Below, piece by piece: positions 7,213 through 15,999 of a stretch of DNA of 45,175 nucleotides (position 1 is its first letter; every line of letters begins with the position of its first letter). Below the pieces are notes generated by a model, which was not told where the DNA came from, ran no database searches, and saw only the letters and a program-made list of their open reading frames with translations. Position numbers and translations under genes: made by a program. Source of the DNA: an uncultured Ruminococcus sp. (GTDB taxonomy: Bacteria > Bacillota > Clostridia > UBA1212); NCBI GenBank assembly GCA_902792515.1, contig CADAZX010000015.1:1-45175 (forward strand), written 5' to 3'.

Positions 7213-8442
7213 ATGAAAAAGTCACTTATCAGAAAATACGCGAGAACCGTCGCGGTCGTCGGCGGGAACGTTCAGAAGGGCCAGTCGGTGATAGTCTGCG
7301 TCGAGCCCGAGAACGAGGATTTCGGCGTGATGCTGGCCGAGGAGTGCTACAAGGCCGGCGCCGGCTGCGTTGCGGTCGAGTTTTATTCGAACAAGGTCAC
7401 AAAGGTCGACGTCAGGTACAGGACGCTCAAATCGCTGGAGACCGTTCCGAAGTGGGGCGAGGCGAAGGCGCAGCAGGAGGTCGACGACTGCGCGGTCAGG
7501 ATTCTGGTCGAGTCGGACGATCCGAACGCGCTGAAGGGCGTCAACGTGGCGAAAATGCGGAAGGCGCACAACGCGCGCAGGGCGGTCATGAAAAAGTACA
7601 GCGACGCGCTCGAGGGCCGTCAGCAGTGGTGCATCTGCGCGGTTCCCTCTAAAAAATGGGCGAAAACCGTTTTTCCGGGGGACAGGCCGGCTGCCGCCGT
7701 CGAAAAGCTGTGGAAGGCGATTCTGGAGACGGTTTACGTCACTGATGACAACGACCCGGTGGAGGCGTGGCAGAGGCGGCGCGAGGATTTCGAGCGCCGC
7801 TGCGGGATTTTGAACGGGCTCGGGCTGAAGGAGCTTGAGATCAAGACGGCAAAGGGCACAGACCTTAAGATCGGGCTCATTCCCGGAATGCGGTTCGAGG
7901 GAGGCGGCTCGACGACGCTTTCCGGCGTGTATTTCGTGCCGAACCTGCCGACGGAGGAGATCTTCACGTCGCCGATGCGCGGTGTTGTCGATGGAACGGC
8001 GGTCGCGACGATGCCGCTTTCGTACAACGGCGTCATGATCGAGAACTTCAGCGTGACGTTCAGGGGCGGCAAAGCCGTCGAGTGGCACGCTGCGAAGGGC
8101 GAAGAGATGCTTACGCAGATCATCAAAACCGACGACGGCGCGGCGATGCTCGGAGAGGTCGCGTTCGTGCCGGTAGGCAGTTCGGTCGGAAAAACGGGGC
8201 TGCTCTTCCTGAAAACGCTTTTCGACGAAAATTCCAGCTGCCACCTTGCGCTCGGAACGGGCTTCCCGGACCTTATGCCCGGCTTCGAAAACATGACGCT
8301 TGAGCAGATCCGCGAGGCGGGCGTCAACGACTCGCTCACGCACGTCGACTTCATGATCGGCGACGAGACGTACTGCGCGACAGGAATTACGGCCGACGGC
8401 AGGCGCGTGAAGCTCCTCGAAAACGGAAAGTGGGTAATCTGA
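7213..8442 (+). CDS. M29-family aminopeptidase
   Basis: Cytoplasmic metallo-aminopeptidase of the AmpS/AmpT (thermophilic M29) type, releasing N-terminal amino acids. The 409-residue length fits. The metal ligands known for the family can be placed: Glu249 in NLPTEEIFTSP, Glu315 in LGEVAFVP, Glu339 in FDEN, His344 in CHLALGTG, His377 and Asp379 in LTHVDFMIG. The N-terminal domain (1-190) is the usual alpha/beta half. AAAGGA precedes the ATG. It stands alone between a terminator-like hairpin and htrA. Confidence 0.93.
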   Translation: MKKSLIRKYARTVAVVGGNVQKGQSVIVCVEPENEDFGVMLAEECYKAGAGCVAVEFYSNKVTKVDVRYRTLKSLETVPKWGEAKAQQEVDDCAVRILVESDDPNALKGVNVAKMRKAHNARRAVMKKYSDALEGRQQWCICAVPSKKWAKTVFPGDRPAAAVEKLWKAILETVYVTDDNDPVEAWQRRREDFERRCGILNGLGLKELEIKTAKGTDLKIGLIPGMRFEGGGSTTLSGVYFVPNLPTEEIFTSPMRGVVDGTAVATMPLSYNGVMIENFSVTFRGGKAVEWHAAKGEEMLTQIIKTDDGAAMLGEVAFVPVGSSVGKTGLLFLKTLFDENSSCHLALGTGFPDLMPGFENMTLEQIREAGVNDSLTHVDFMIGDETYCATGITADGRRVKLLENGKWVI

Positions 8443-8524
8443 CGTGTTTTAGCGTCGTTTTCATGGTTTTTTAAGGAAAGTGCGCTACCATAAATGCGAA
8501 AATCAAACAAAAGAAGGCGATTTT

Positions 8525-9730
8525 ATGAAGTCAAAAGCTTTTAAAATAACAATTGCGGCGCTCTGCCTCGCTCTCGCGGCGGCTCTTTGCGTTTCGTGCG
8601 CGAACTTTAACATCCAATCGATCCAGAACTGGATAAACGAGCAGCTTGAAGAGCCCGCGACCGACGGCGGAAGCACAACCGCTCCGGGAACGGCCACGCC
8701 GAAGCCTGTCACGACCAACCCCGGCGCCGCCAAACAGTTCAAGTACGGCAGCAAAAACGGCGAGACGTACACGGTTTCAGAGGTTTACGCGAGAAGCGTC
8801 GACAGCGTGGTCGGCATCCGCTCCGAGAGCGTTTCCAAAAACGTTTTCGGCCAGACAAGCACCACCGCCAGCCTCGGAACAGGCATAATTCTGACGGACG
8901 ACGGCTACATTCTCACAAACAACCACGTTGTCGAGTCGGGAACGAGCTTCAAGGTCGCGCTCTACAACGGCGAGTCATACGACGCGACGATCGTCGGAAC
9001 CGAAAAAACGAACGACGTTGCGGTGCTCAAAATCGAGGCGACAGGCCTCAAGGCGGCGACGTTCGGCAACTCCGACGAACTTGTGGTCGGCGAGGACGTC
9101 ATCGTTATCGGCAACCCGCTCGGTGAGCTCACCTACACGCTCACGCGCGGCGTCGTCAGCGCTCTCAACAGAGCCATCAACGAGGACGGCACGCCCATCT
9201 CGATGTTCCAGATCGACGCGGCGGTAAACGAAGGTAACTCGGGCGGCCCGGCTCTCGACGCATCCGGCAACGTCATCGGCGTTGTGACCGCGAAGGTCAA
9301 CTCCGGCATCGTAGAGGGAATCGGCTTCTGCATTCCGGTCAACGACGCGCTCGGAATCGCGAAGCAGCTTATTGAGTTCGGCTACGTGAAGGGCCGCGGC
9401 GCGCTCGCGATCGGCGCCACCGAGGCGTACCGCGAATCGTTCTGGGGCACCACAAGGGTCTCCGGCGCGTACGTCAGCTACGTCATCGAAGGCGGTGCCG
9501 CCGACAAGGCGGGAATCGTCGAGGGCATGCTGATAACGTCTGTCAACAACTCCCAGATCACGTCCTCCGACGACCTTGCGGCTGTGCTCAGAGCGAAAAC
9601 GGCCGGAACGACGGTCACGGTGAGAGGCGTCAACGGTAAAAAAGACTTCGAGGTGCAGGTCGTTCTCGACGAGTACTCGCCCGAGCTGATCCCCGCCAAC
9701 TGGAAGACGAACGACGGCATCATCGTGTAA
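8525..9730 (+). CDS. HtrA/DegP-type serine protease, probable lipoprotein
   Basis: Envelope quality-control protease. Start ATG at 8525 is preceded by GAAGG; an upstream in-frame start at 8480 has no ribosome site. Residues 1-24 are a signal peptide ending in VSC, so Cys25 may be lipidated. After a Thr/Pro-rich linker comes a trypsin-like domain with the full triad: His134 (TNNHVV), Asp164 (NDVAVLK) and Ser239 (EGNSGGPA). One PDZ domain follows (about 290-382) with the GLI-like AGIVEGMLI turn. The total of 401 residues is usual. It lies in the sense of its neighbours and ends at a strong terminator. Confidence 0.95.
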   Translation: MKSKAFKITIAALCLALAAALCVSCANFNIQSIQNWINEQLEEPATDGGSTTAPGTATPKPVTTNPGAAKQFKYGSKNGETYTVSEVYARSVDSVVGIRSESVSKNVFGQTSTTASLGTGIILTDDGYILTNNHVVESGTSFKVALYNGESYDATIVGTEKTNDVAVLKIEATGLKAATFGNSDELVVGEDVIVIGNPLGELTYTLTRGVVSALNRAINEDGTPISMFQIDAAVNEGNSGGPALDASGNVIGVVTAKVNSGIVEGIGFCIPVNDALGIAKQLIEFGYVKGRGALAIGATEAYRESFWGTTRVSGAYVSYVIEGGAADKAGIVEGMLITSVNNSQITSSDDLAAVLRAKTAGTTVTVRGVNGKKDFEVQVVLDEYSPELIPANWKTNDGIIV

Positions 9731-9757
9731 CATTATATTATTTAACAGGTTTACCGT

Positions 9758-9793
9758 GCCCCGGCATGCGCGCGCATGCCGGGGCGCTTTTTT
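9758..9793 (+). terminator. strong intrinsic terminator after htrA
   Basis: GCCCCGGCATG pairs perfectly with CATGCCGGGGC (outer arms 9758-9768 and 9775-9785) over a CGCGCG centre and is followed by GCTTTTTT. Confidence 0.9.
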
Positions 9794-9803
9794 CGCAAGC
9801 CGG

Positions 9804-9842
9804 CGCGGTCAAAAAGCAACTTGAAATTGCTTTTTGACCGCG
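9804..9842. repeat. 16-bp perfect inverted repeat upstream of the EamA gene
   Basis: CGCGGTCAAAAAGCAA (9804-9819) pairs with TTGCTTTTTGACCGCG (9827-9842) over a 7-base loop. It begins eleven bases after the htrA terminator and ends about 40 bases before the GGAGG of the next gene. The stem itself includes A and T runs, so it could act as a bidirectional terminator or as a protein-binding site. Confidence 0.85.
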
Positions 9843-9894
9843 GAAGGAGTATCATTAAGCAGTCAAACAAAAGAGAACTCGGAGGCGGCGGAAA

Positions 9895-10770
9895 TTGCGC
9901 AAGGGAACCGTTTTCGTCTTTCTGTCGGCAGTGCTTTTCGCGACAGGAGGGCTTTTTTTCAAAAAATGCGGCTGGAACGCCATGGCAATCAGCAGCGCGC
10001 GGTCGATTATCGCGGGGGTGTTCATACTTGCCGTCATGCTCGCGACGAAGCACAAGTTCAAGATCAACCCGAGCGTCATCGTAGCGGCGGTCTCGATCTC
10101 GGTGACGAACACGCTTTTCGCGCTGGCGAACAAGCTGACGACGGCCGGCAACACGATCGTGCTGCAGTTTTCGATGCCGGCGTTCGTTATCATTATCATG
10201 GCGGTCCTGTTCAAAAAGAAGCCGACGACGCTCGAGCTTGTCACGTGCTTCGCGGTCCTGGCGGGAATCATCTGCTTTTTCATCGACTCGCTCACCGCGG
10301 GCAACATGCTCGGGAACGCGCTTGCCCTGATCTCGGGCGTCTCCTACGCCTGCTTTTTCATTTTCAACAGCCGCGACGACTCGGAACCGTTTACGGCGGT
10401 GCTTCTGTCCTATGCGCTGACCGCCCTGATCGGCCTTCCGTGGCTGCTCCGCACGAACGTTGCCGCCACCCACGTGAACGAGCTTCTCTGTGTCGTGGCG
10501 CTCGGTTTCGTGCAGCAGGGACTGGCGCAGATCTGCTTTTCCGTTGGAATCAAGCAGACCCCTCCGGTCGCCGCGTCGCTCATCTCCGGCATCGAACCCA
10601 TCCTGAATCCGGTGCTCGTCGCGGTTTTCTACGGCGAAAAGCTAACGTGGCTGTCGCTTGTCGGCGCCGCGATAGTTCTTGTGTCGGTGCTGGTGTTTAA
10701 CGTGCTGACTGCGGGAAGAAAACAAGTGGAAAAAGACGAAGCCGGAAAAACAGACGCGGCTCCGGAATGA
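9895..10770 (+). CDS. EamA/DMT-superfamily permease
   Basis: Drug/metabolite-type exporter with ten predicted spans across 291 residues in two EamA repeats (about 5-130 and 140-275). Conserved features include the RSIIAG motif in the third span and PVAASLISGIEPILNPVLVA near the end, typical of the second repeat. I chose the TTG start at 9895 because GGAGG lies at 9881-9885 and the first span begins at once; the next internal ATG would remove two spans. The substrate cannot be told from sequence. The C-terminus is Lys/Glu-rich and cytoplasmic. Confidence 0.88.
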   Translation: MRKGTVFVFLSAVLFATGGLFFKKCGWNAMAISSARSIIAGVFILAVMLATKHKFKINPSVIVAAVSISVTNTLFALANKLTTAGNTIVLQFSMPAFVIIIMAVLFKKKPTTLELVTCFAVLAGIICFFIDSLTAGNMLGNALALISGVSYACFFIFNSRDDSEPFTAVLLSYALTALIGLPWLLRTNVAATHVNELLCVVALGFVQQGLAQICFSVGIKQTPPVAASLISGIEPILNPVLVAVFYGEKLTWLSLVGAAIVLVSVLVFNVLTAGRKQVEKDEAGKTDAAPE

Positions 10771-10801
10771 CGCATGAATTTTGAGTATAGTAAAGAGAAG
10801 G

Positions 10802-10939
10802 CGCCCCGCCGATAAGAATTATTTCCGCCGGCATATTCCTGCCTGCGAGTTTTTTGTATTCTTTCGAAAGATCTTTCAAATATAAATCAGGATTCGATTT
10901 TTTAAAAACATTATAGTATTCAGACGACATTCCTGACAT
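10802..10939 (-). pseudogene. 3'-truncated AbiEii-like nucleotidyltransferase toxin
   Basis: Reading leftward from ATG at 10939 (overlapping the antitoxin stop by 20 bases), 46 residues match the start of clostridial nucleotidyltransferase toxins of the AbiEii/AbiGii group: SSEYYNVFKKSNPDLYLKDL, then PAEIILIGGA, where the GG begins the nucleotidyltransferase motif. The homology ends at about 10802, just after that motif and before the catalytic aspartates, and the frame continues into unrelated sequence toward the EamA gene. It cannot be active. An alternative start is the ATG at 10930. Confidence 0.7.
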
Positions 10940-11489
10940 CGCTTTCTACGATATTGAACCGCATAAACTCGGGAATGGCCGCTGCTTCGGCGCTCTCGAG
11001 AATGCCTTCATCTTGCAACACGGCATATTTGGCGAGCACGCCTGAAGGATAAACCGGCTTTTTCAGTTTCATCTTACGCAGATCGTTGTAGGCGTCGACA
11101 AGAGGAATGCCGTTCACCCTGCTGATATAGTCGACCAGCGCGAGGAGGTACAGGCATTCGGGAAACCACGATTTCCGGTAATAGGCCGTAACGTCGTCGC
11201 CATCCAAAACCTCGATCAGAAAATCGATATCGCCGAGTTCCTTCAGGCGGTGGCAGACATTGCTTTTGAAGAGGTCGAACGACGGACGCGGAGCCAAGTG
11301 AGGTGTTAACAGTTCCTCCATCGATACACCGAGTTCTTTTGACAGTTTATATACTGTTTCCGCGCTGCATTTTCCGAGCTGTGTTTTGCCGGTGCAAATG
11401 TCGTTCAGCGTCATATAGGGTATTCCACTGTTTTTTGCGACGCGATATTTGGATGTTTGATTGCGGCTGATAATTTCGCTGACATTCAT
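10920..11489 (-). CDS. XRE-type antitoxin of an AbiE-like pair
   Basis: The 189-residue protein has an N-terminal Cro/XRE helix-turn-helix (about residues 5-60: SKYRVAKNSGIPYMTLNDIC, then KLSKELGVSMEELL). A C-terminal domain of about 120 residues ends IPEFMRFNIVESDVRNVV, which I recall from clostridial antitoxins next to nucleotidyltransferase toxins. It overlaps the truncated toxin by 20 bases. A ribosome site AGGCAGGTG precedes the ATG. Its promoter carries a perfect palindrome, so self-repression is likely. With no intact toxin it may now act only as a regulator. Confidence 0.8.
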   Translation of the reverse strand: MNVSEIISRNQTSKYRVAKNSGIPYMTLNDICTGKTQLGKCSAETVYKLSKELGVSMEELLTPHLAPRPSFDLFKSNVCHRLKELGDIDFLIEVLDGDDVTAYYRKSWFPECLYLLALVDYISRVNGIPLVDAYNDLRKMKLKKPVYPSGVLAKYAVLQDEGILESAEAAAIPEFMRFNIVESDVRNVV

Positions 11490-11512
11490 TTTTATTCACC
11501 TGCCTCAAGATT

Positions 11513-11541
11513 ATTATAACGGCACACCGTTATAATGTCAA
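11513..11541 (-). promoter_or_regulatory. consensus promoter with palindromic operator, antitoxin gene
   Basis: On the minus strand TTGACA (11541-11536), a 17-base spacer and TATAAT (11518-11513) are all consensus. A perfect inverted repeat, ATTATAACGG with CCGTTATAAT and a 4-base centre (11513-11536), fills the spacer and the -10 box. A dimeric HTH repressor bound here would block polymerase directly. Confidence 0.88.
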
Positions 11542-11572
11542 GAGAAAAAATGGTGACGCAAATGCGTGGAAT

Positions 11573-11610
11573 AAAAAACGCGCCCCACGGCACTGGCGGC
11601 CGCGGGGCGA
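11573..11610 (-). terminator. intrinsic terminator of the glycan operon
   Basis: On the minus strand CGCCCCGCGG pairs with CCGTGGGGCG (one bulge/mismatch) over a 9-base loop and is followed by CGTTTTTTATT. It lies about 50 bases past the HAD gene stop and just before the divergent side of the antitoxin promoter. Confidence 0.8.
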
Positions 11611-11662
11611 TGCTAATAATATCTACATTACTAAGAGTTCCGCGTCGCGAAAGTTCCCGGGC

Positions 11663-12556
11663 TTATTTCTCTCCGGTTACTTCGCCGGTTGCGTCATCGG
11701 TTACTTCCTCCGTCTGCCGCTGGCTCTCCGACGACAGCACGTCCTCGATGGCCATCATTTTAATGATGTGCTTGATCGTGGTCTCGAGGGGCGAATTCTC
11801 GCGGTAGTCGGCGGGGTAGATGTAGTCCACGCGTTCCTTGCGGAGAAGTTCCTCGACCTTGGCCATTTTCGCGGCGTCGGTGCTCTGGGCCGGGTCGTAA
11901 ACCGCGATGGACTTGCCGCCGTAGGCCTTCACCATCTTCATGCAGGGAACGTCGGAAAGACCATCGCCCAGGTAGACCATGTTGCTGAAGCGGATGCGCT
12001 TGTTGTTCTCGGGCATGGAGGCGTTGAGATCCTTGTCGTTGGAAATGTCCAGAATGCCCTTGTTGATGCGGTAGATGAACTGGGTCTTGTTGGTGTAGTT
12101 GACGCCCACCTTCGGCCAGACTGGGTCGCCTTTTTCGTTGTACAGGAACTCGCAGGCGAAAATTTCCTTAAAGCGGTCGCGAATGGCGCACCCCTCGATG
12201 ATCTCGCGGAGGCCGGAGGAGATGACGTAGTGCTCCACGGAAACGCCCTGCCGCGCGCCGAAGCGGTTGATCCGGTCGAACCAGGACTCGACGCCCTCGA
12301 AAAATTCGATGTTCCGGCCCATCTTCACGAGGGTCTCGCGCCTGAAGCTAACGCCTTTTTCCTTGGCCTTTTCGATCATGACGTACATGTACGCCAGAAT
12401 TCCGTCCATCTTGTTGTCGCGCGCGAACTTGTTGGCTTCCTTCCAGAAAGCGTCGGGTTCCATGTTCAGACTCGGTATGAATTGGTAATTCTGCATGTCC
12501 TGAGTGGACAGCGTACGGTCAAAATCGTACAAAAGAGCGATAATCGGTTTGGACAC
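11663..12556 (-). CDS. HAD-family phosphatase (phosphoserine-phosphatase-like)
   Basis: The 297-residue cytoplasmic hydrolase shows the HAD motifs: DFDRTLS with the nucleophile Asp11 and acid Asp13, a VISSG motif II (Ser113/114) and GDGLSD as motif IV. Between motifs I and II lies a helical cap. Such enzymes remove phosphate from small molecules or sugar phosphates. It is the last gene of a leftward run, 54 bases after the TPP enzyme, suggesting it acts on a phosphorylated intermediate of the same pathway. The acidic, Thr-rich C-terminal tail (about 275-297) is probably disordered. Confidence 0.82.
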   Translation of the reverse strand: MSKPIIALLYDFDRTLSTQDMQNYQFIPSLNMEPDAFWKEANKFARDNKMDGILAYMYVMIEKAKEKGVSFRRETLVKMGRNIEFFEGVESWFDRINRFGARQGVSVEHYVISSGLREIIEGCAIRDRFKEIFACEFLYNEKGDPVWPKVGVNYTNKTQFIYRINKGILDISNDKDLNASMPENNKRIRFSNMVYLGDGLSDVPCMKMVKAYGGKSIAVYDPAQSTDAAKMAKVEELLRKERVDYIYPADYRENSPLETTIKHIIKMMAIEDVLSSESQRQTEEVTDDATGEVTGEK

Positions 12557-12610
12557 GGCCGCTCAACCTCCTTTTCGCGTAGCGCGGGCAATTAATATGC
12601 GTAAAAACTC

Positions 12611-14443
12611 TTATTTTTCGTCGACCAGCGGGATGAACATCTGCTTCTTGAGCTCTTCGCGTGGCAGGAACGGTGCGAGATCCTCAAGCGGCGGGCTGAA
12701 CAGCGAACCGTCCGGGTTCCTTCTGGCGCCGCTCTTGGGCTCCCAGACCTGCACTGTGTCGGTGAAGATCTCGGTGAAAACGGGACCTTCCAGCGCGAGA
12801 ACCTCGTCCACGACCTTCTTCATCTCCGCGTTGGAGTGCGCGCAGAAGTAGCGGTAGCCGAACGCCTCGGCAATCTTTTTGAACTCGGGGAACGTCAGGT
12901 CGCCGGATTCGGGCCCGATGCCGACCTTGGTGTGGTGGCCGAAAATGTTTGTCTGCGTGATCCTTATGGAATGGTATCCGTTGTTGTTGATCAGGAAGAT
13001 CTTGATCGGAAGGTTGTTCGTGAGGATCGTCTGCAGCTCCTGAAGGTTCATCATGATGCTGCCGTCGCCTTCGAGGCAGATCGTCTCGCGAGTGCCGCCG
13101 CCGATACACGTTCCGATTGCCGCGGGAAGGCCGTAGCCCATGCTTGCGATCGCGCTGTTGTTGGCCATGCGGCTGCCCTTCTGGATTACGTAGGCCTGGT
13201 TGCCGACGACACAGCAGGCGCCGTTGGAGACCGCGGTCAGACTGTTTTCGGGAAGGCGGCTGGACAGGTACCTGACGAACGCGTAGACGTTGGCGGTTGT
13301 TCCGTTCTCCTCCCACTGGCGCGGAAGAACCGCGGGGTAGTCGTTTTTCCACCTGCGGCACGTCTCAAGCCACTCTTCGCCCGTGAAGACCGGCCCTTTG
13401 GCGGCCTTGTCCATTTTCGTCAGGAAGTCCTTCGCGTCGGCCCAGACAGGGTACTCGACGTGGAGGGTGGGCTTTTTGAGCTCAGCCTTGTCGATGTCGA
13501 CCATTATGACCTCGGCCTCGCGCGCCCACGTTTTCCAGTTGTAGCCGACCTGGCGGATGGAGATTCGCGTGCCGACGGCGAGAATGAGATCCGCGTTCTG
13601 GATCGCCCAGTTGCCGGGTCTGTCGCCCATGTTGCCGGCGCGTCCGCAGTAGAGCGGGTTGTCGTCCTCAATAAGATCGACTGCGTTCCAGTACGTGACG
13701 ACGGGAATGTTCAGCTTTTCGAAAACCTTTCTGAACTCTTCGTAGCCGCCGGAGAGTCTGATTCCGTAGCCCGCGTGGAAAACGGGCCGCTTTGCTTTCG
13801 CGATTTTCGCGAGAATCTCGTCGATAACGGATTCCTCGACCGGGGGCGGGAGCTTCGCGTCGTCTTCGGCGGGGTCGTAGCCCTTGAGGTCGTCGGTCTC
13901 GATCGTGCAGCCCTGGAAGTTGACCGGAACGTCGATCCAGACAGGACCCGGACGGCCGGTGGTGGCGAGGTGCCACGCCTTTTCAAGGTCGTACCTGATT
14001 GTGAGCGGGTCCTCGATCATTACCGCGTATTTTGTCATCGCGGAAACAGCTTTGGTGATGTCGTACTCCTGGTCGCCCATCGCGCGAAGAGGCTCCTCCG
14101 TGTAGGGGAGCGCGTACCTCGCTGTGGTGTCGTAGCGGACCTGACCGCTTACAATGAACATCGGAATGGAGTCGAGCCAGCCGCCAACCACGCCCGTGAT
14201 CGCGTTCGTGCCTCCGGGACCGGAAGTGACGCAGACCGCGGCAATTTTGTTTTCGAGGCGGGCATATGCCTCGGCAGCGATCGCGCACGCCTGTTCGTGG
14301 TGGTTGTATGTGACCTTGAGGCCGGGATTGTGTCCGATTGCGTCGTTGAGATGCATCGCGCCGCCGCCGACAACGCTGAAAACGTCAGTGACGCCGTGTG
14401 CGACGAGAAAATCGGCCAAATAATCCGCTAATCTGATTTTCAT
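12611..14443 (-). CDS. thiamine-diphosphate-dependent, acetolactate-synthase-like enzyme
   Basis: The 610-residue protein has the three-domain plan of the acetohydroxyacid synthase family: PYR domain with catalytic Glu50 in YNHHEQACAIAAEAY, a central domain (about 200-345) and a PP domain with GDG (459-461) and NNN (486-488), the ThDP/Mg site. It lacks a small-subunit partner, and no branched-chain amino acid genes are near. It sits among LicD and glycosyltransferase genes. Relatives in surface-polysaccharide clusters are thought to build two-carbon-branched sugars or related acyl donors; that role here is inference. A genuine acetolactate synthase is the alternative. Confidence 0.85.
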   Translation of the reverse strand: MKIRLADYLADFLVAHGVTDVFSVVGGGAMHLNDAIGHNPGLKVTYNHHEQACAIAAEAYARLENKIAAVCVTSGPGGTNAITGVVGGWLDSIPMFIVSGQVRYDTTARYALPYTEEPLRAMGDQEYDITKAVSAMTKYAVMIEDPLTIRYDLEKAWHLATTGRPGPVWIDVPVNFQGCTIETDDLKGYDPAEDDAKLPPPVEESVIDEILAKIAKAKRPVFHAGYGIRLSGGYEEFRKVFEKLNIPVVTYWNAVDLIEDDNPLYCGRAGNMGDRPGNWAIQNADLILAVGTRISIRQVGYNWKTWAREAEVIMVDIDKAELKKPTLHVEYPVWADAKDFLTKMDKAAKGPVFTGEEWLETCRRWKNDYPAVLPRQWEENGTTANVYAFVRYLSSRLPENSLTAVSNGACCVVGNQAYVIQKGSRMANNSAIASMGYGLPAAIGTCIGGGTRETICLEGDGSIMMNLQELQTILTNNLPIKIFLINNNGYHSIRITQTNIFGHHTKVGIGPESGDLTFPEFKKIAEAFGYRYFCAHSNAEMKKVVDEVLALEGPVFTEIFTDTVQVWEPKSGARRNPDGSLFSPPLEDLAPFLPREELKKQMFIPLVDEK

Positions 14444-14508
14444 AAATTTATCCTTTCGTAAAAAAAGTAGTTAGTCTGCCGGCGCACAGTGCGGTGTTTT
14501 ATTACGCC

Positions 14509-15999
14509 TCATTCACTTTTGCCGGCTTTTTCGCGTTTTGTGACTACAGTATACCTTATCAGAAGCAAAACCGCAACAAGAACGATAAGAATTCCGACGA
14601 ACGCGAGGTTTTTGACCGTGCCGTCCGGGAAAACACCGGGATCGATGAGCCGCAGCAGGCTGTCGTCGCCGATGAAGAGCGTTATGAAGCACGTTCCCGC
14701 GAAAATCGCGGCGAGCGCGCCGAAAATGAAACCTTTTTTCAGTTTGAGCGCTTCCGAAAGCGTCGAAACGCAGTCGAGGCAGCCCCTTACGGTCAGGATC
14801 ACCGTAAGCAGCAGGACAGCGTAGCTCGTGATCTTCGTGATGAGATCGCGCGAAAAATCACGCGTGAGCGGGTTTATCGAAATGAGCAGCGCCTGCGTGA
14901 GCGTCATCAGAACTATCGAAGCCGTTCCGGCCGGCGTCTGTTCGTGCTCGCCGTCAAGCAGGAGAATGATCGGAATGATGAAAAGCGCGAGAAGGTACGT
15001 CGTGCACGTCGCCTGGTAGCCGTAGATGATCGCGCAGCAGAGTGCGGCGCGCTGCCATTCCTTTTTCGCGAAAACGGCGCCGATTGCCGCAAAAACGGTC
15101 AAAACCACTTTGAAGAAGCCGCCTGCCGCAAGCAGCGTGTCGTTGGAGAGACGGCTGTTCGTGAGCGGGAAGATTATCATTTTCGCGAAATTCAGCTGCG
15201 ATCCGATCTCAAGACTGTGCTTTCCGTCGTAGATCAGGAGGTTTTCGGCGATCATTTTTATACTGTCGAAGCCGCCGAAGAATATGAAAACAGGCGGAAC
15301 CGTCAGCAGCGCGGTGTAGAGGCCCGTTTTGAGAACGTCCTTGAACCGTTTCTCGTGAACGAGCATCAGCGCGAAAACCGCCGGATATATCTTGAACGCG
15401 GCCGCGAGGGCAAGCGCCACGATCGCGAGCTCACGCTGCCACCGCTTTTCGGAGTCCTTGTTGGCGATAAAGAACAGAAGGAGCGCCAGCGGGATGATCA
15501 GGTTGTTCGCGCGCTCGTACATGAAGAGCATCGGCGCGGAAAGCATTGTCAGGAAAATGAACGCGGAAACCTCTCCGACAGAGCCTTTTTTTGCGGATTT
15601 GATCGCGAAGAAGAGCATTGTGAGCGAGAGCAGCGCGTAGATTATGAACGGAAAATAGAGCTGCTGATAGAGCTTCACGTCCGTGCTGAACGCTGTCGAC
15701 GACTCGCTTGTCACGACCTTGTCGAGCGTTGCCTGCGGAACGAGCATCAGAAGCAGCTTGTAGAACATCATCGCGAACGGCGGGTAGAACGAGTAGTGCT
15801 CGTACGGGTTGCCGATCGTCGAGAGCATGCTGTTGAAGAAGTCCATGAACGTCTGGTCGCGCTGCGCGTACAGAAGACCGCGCATGGAGTAGCCGTTCGT
15901 GAGTAGCAGGAGAGTGAAGAACGCGACGGAAAAAACGCCGGTTATAAAATAGAAAATGAACTTGTAGTAAAGCTTTTTTCCTGTGTCTTTCTCAAGCAT
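14509..15999 (-). CDS. GT87-like (DUF2029) membrane glycosyltransferase, paralogue 2
   Basis: The 496-residue protein has about ten membrane spans. After the first span an external loop contains RDQTFMDFFNSMLSTIGNPY and then YPPFAMMFYKLL, the pattern of GT-C type mannosyltransferases of the GT87/DUF2029 family, in which acidic residues of this loop are thought to be catalytic. Donors are usually polyprenyl-phosphate sugars. The start overlaps the preceding paralogue by 8 bases, so they are co-translated. Together with LicD it points to assembly of a cell-surface glycan. Sugar and linkage cannot be predicted. Confidence 0.82.
   Translation of the reverse strand: MLEKDTGKKLYYKFIFYFITGVFSVAFFTLLLLTNGYSMRGLLYAQRDQTFMDFFNSMLSTIGNPYEHYSFYPPFAMMFYKLLLMLVPQATLDKVVTSESSTAFSTDVKLYQQLYFPFIIYALLSLTMLFFAIKSAKKGSVGEVSAFIFLTMLSAPMLFMYERANNLIIPLALLLFFIANKDSEKRWQRELAIVALALAAAFKIYPAVFALMLVHEKRFKDVLKTGLYTALLTVPPVFIFFGGFDSIKMIAENLLIYDGKHSLEIGSQLNFAKMIIFPLTNSRLSNDTLLAAGGFFKVVLTVFAAIGAVFAKKEWQRAALCCAIIYGYQATCTTYLLALFIIPIILLLDGEHEQTPAGTASIVLMTLTQALLISINPLTRDFSRDLITKITSYAVLLLTVILTVRGCLDCVSTLSEALKLKKGFIFGALAAIFAGTCFITLFIGDDSLLRLIDPGVFPDGTVKNLAFVGILIVLVAVLLLIRYTVVTKREKAGKSE

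Noticed and set aside
7222..8343. A 373-codon frame antisense to the M29 aminopeptidase
   Set aside because: Shadow; the sense gene has all metal ligands.
12836..14431. A 531-codon frame antisense to the TPP enzyme
   Set aside because: Shadow of a GC-biased gene; the sense protein carries the ThDP motifs and catalytic Glu.
14494..15906. A 470-codon frame antisense to a GT87-like gene
   Set aside because: Arg/Glu-rich shadow; the sense frame has clear membrane spans and family motifs.
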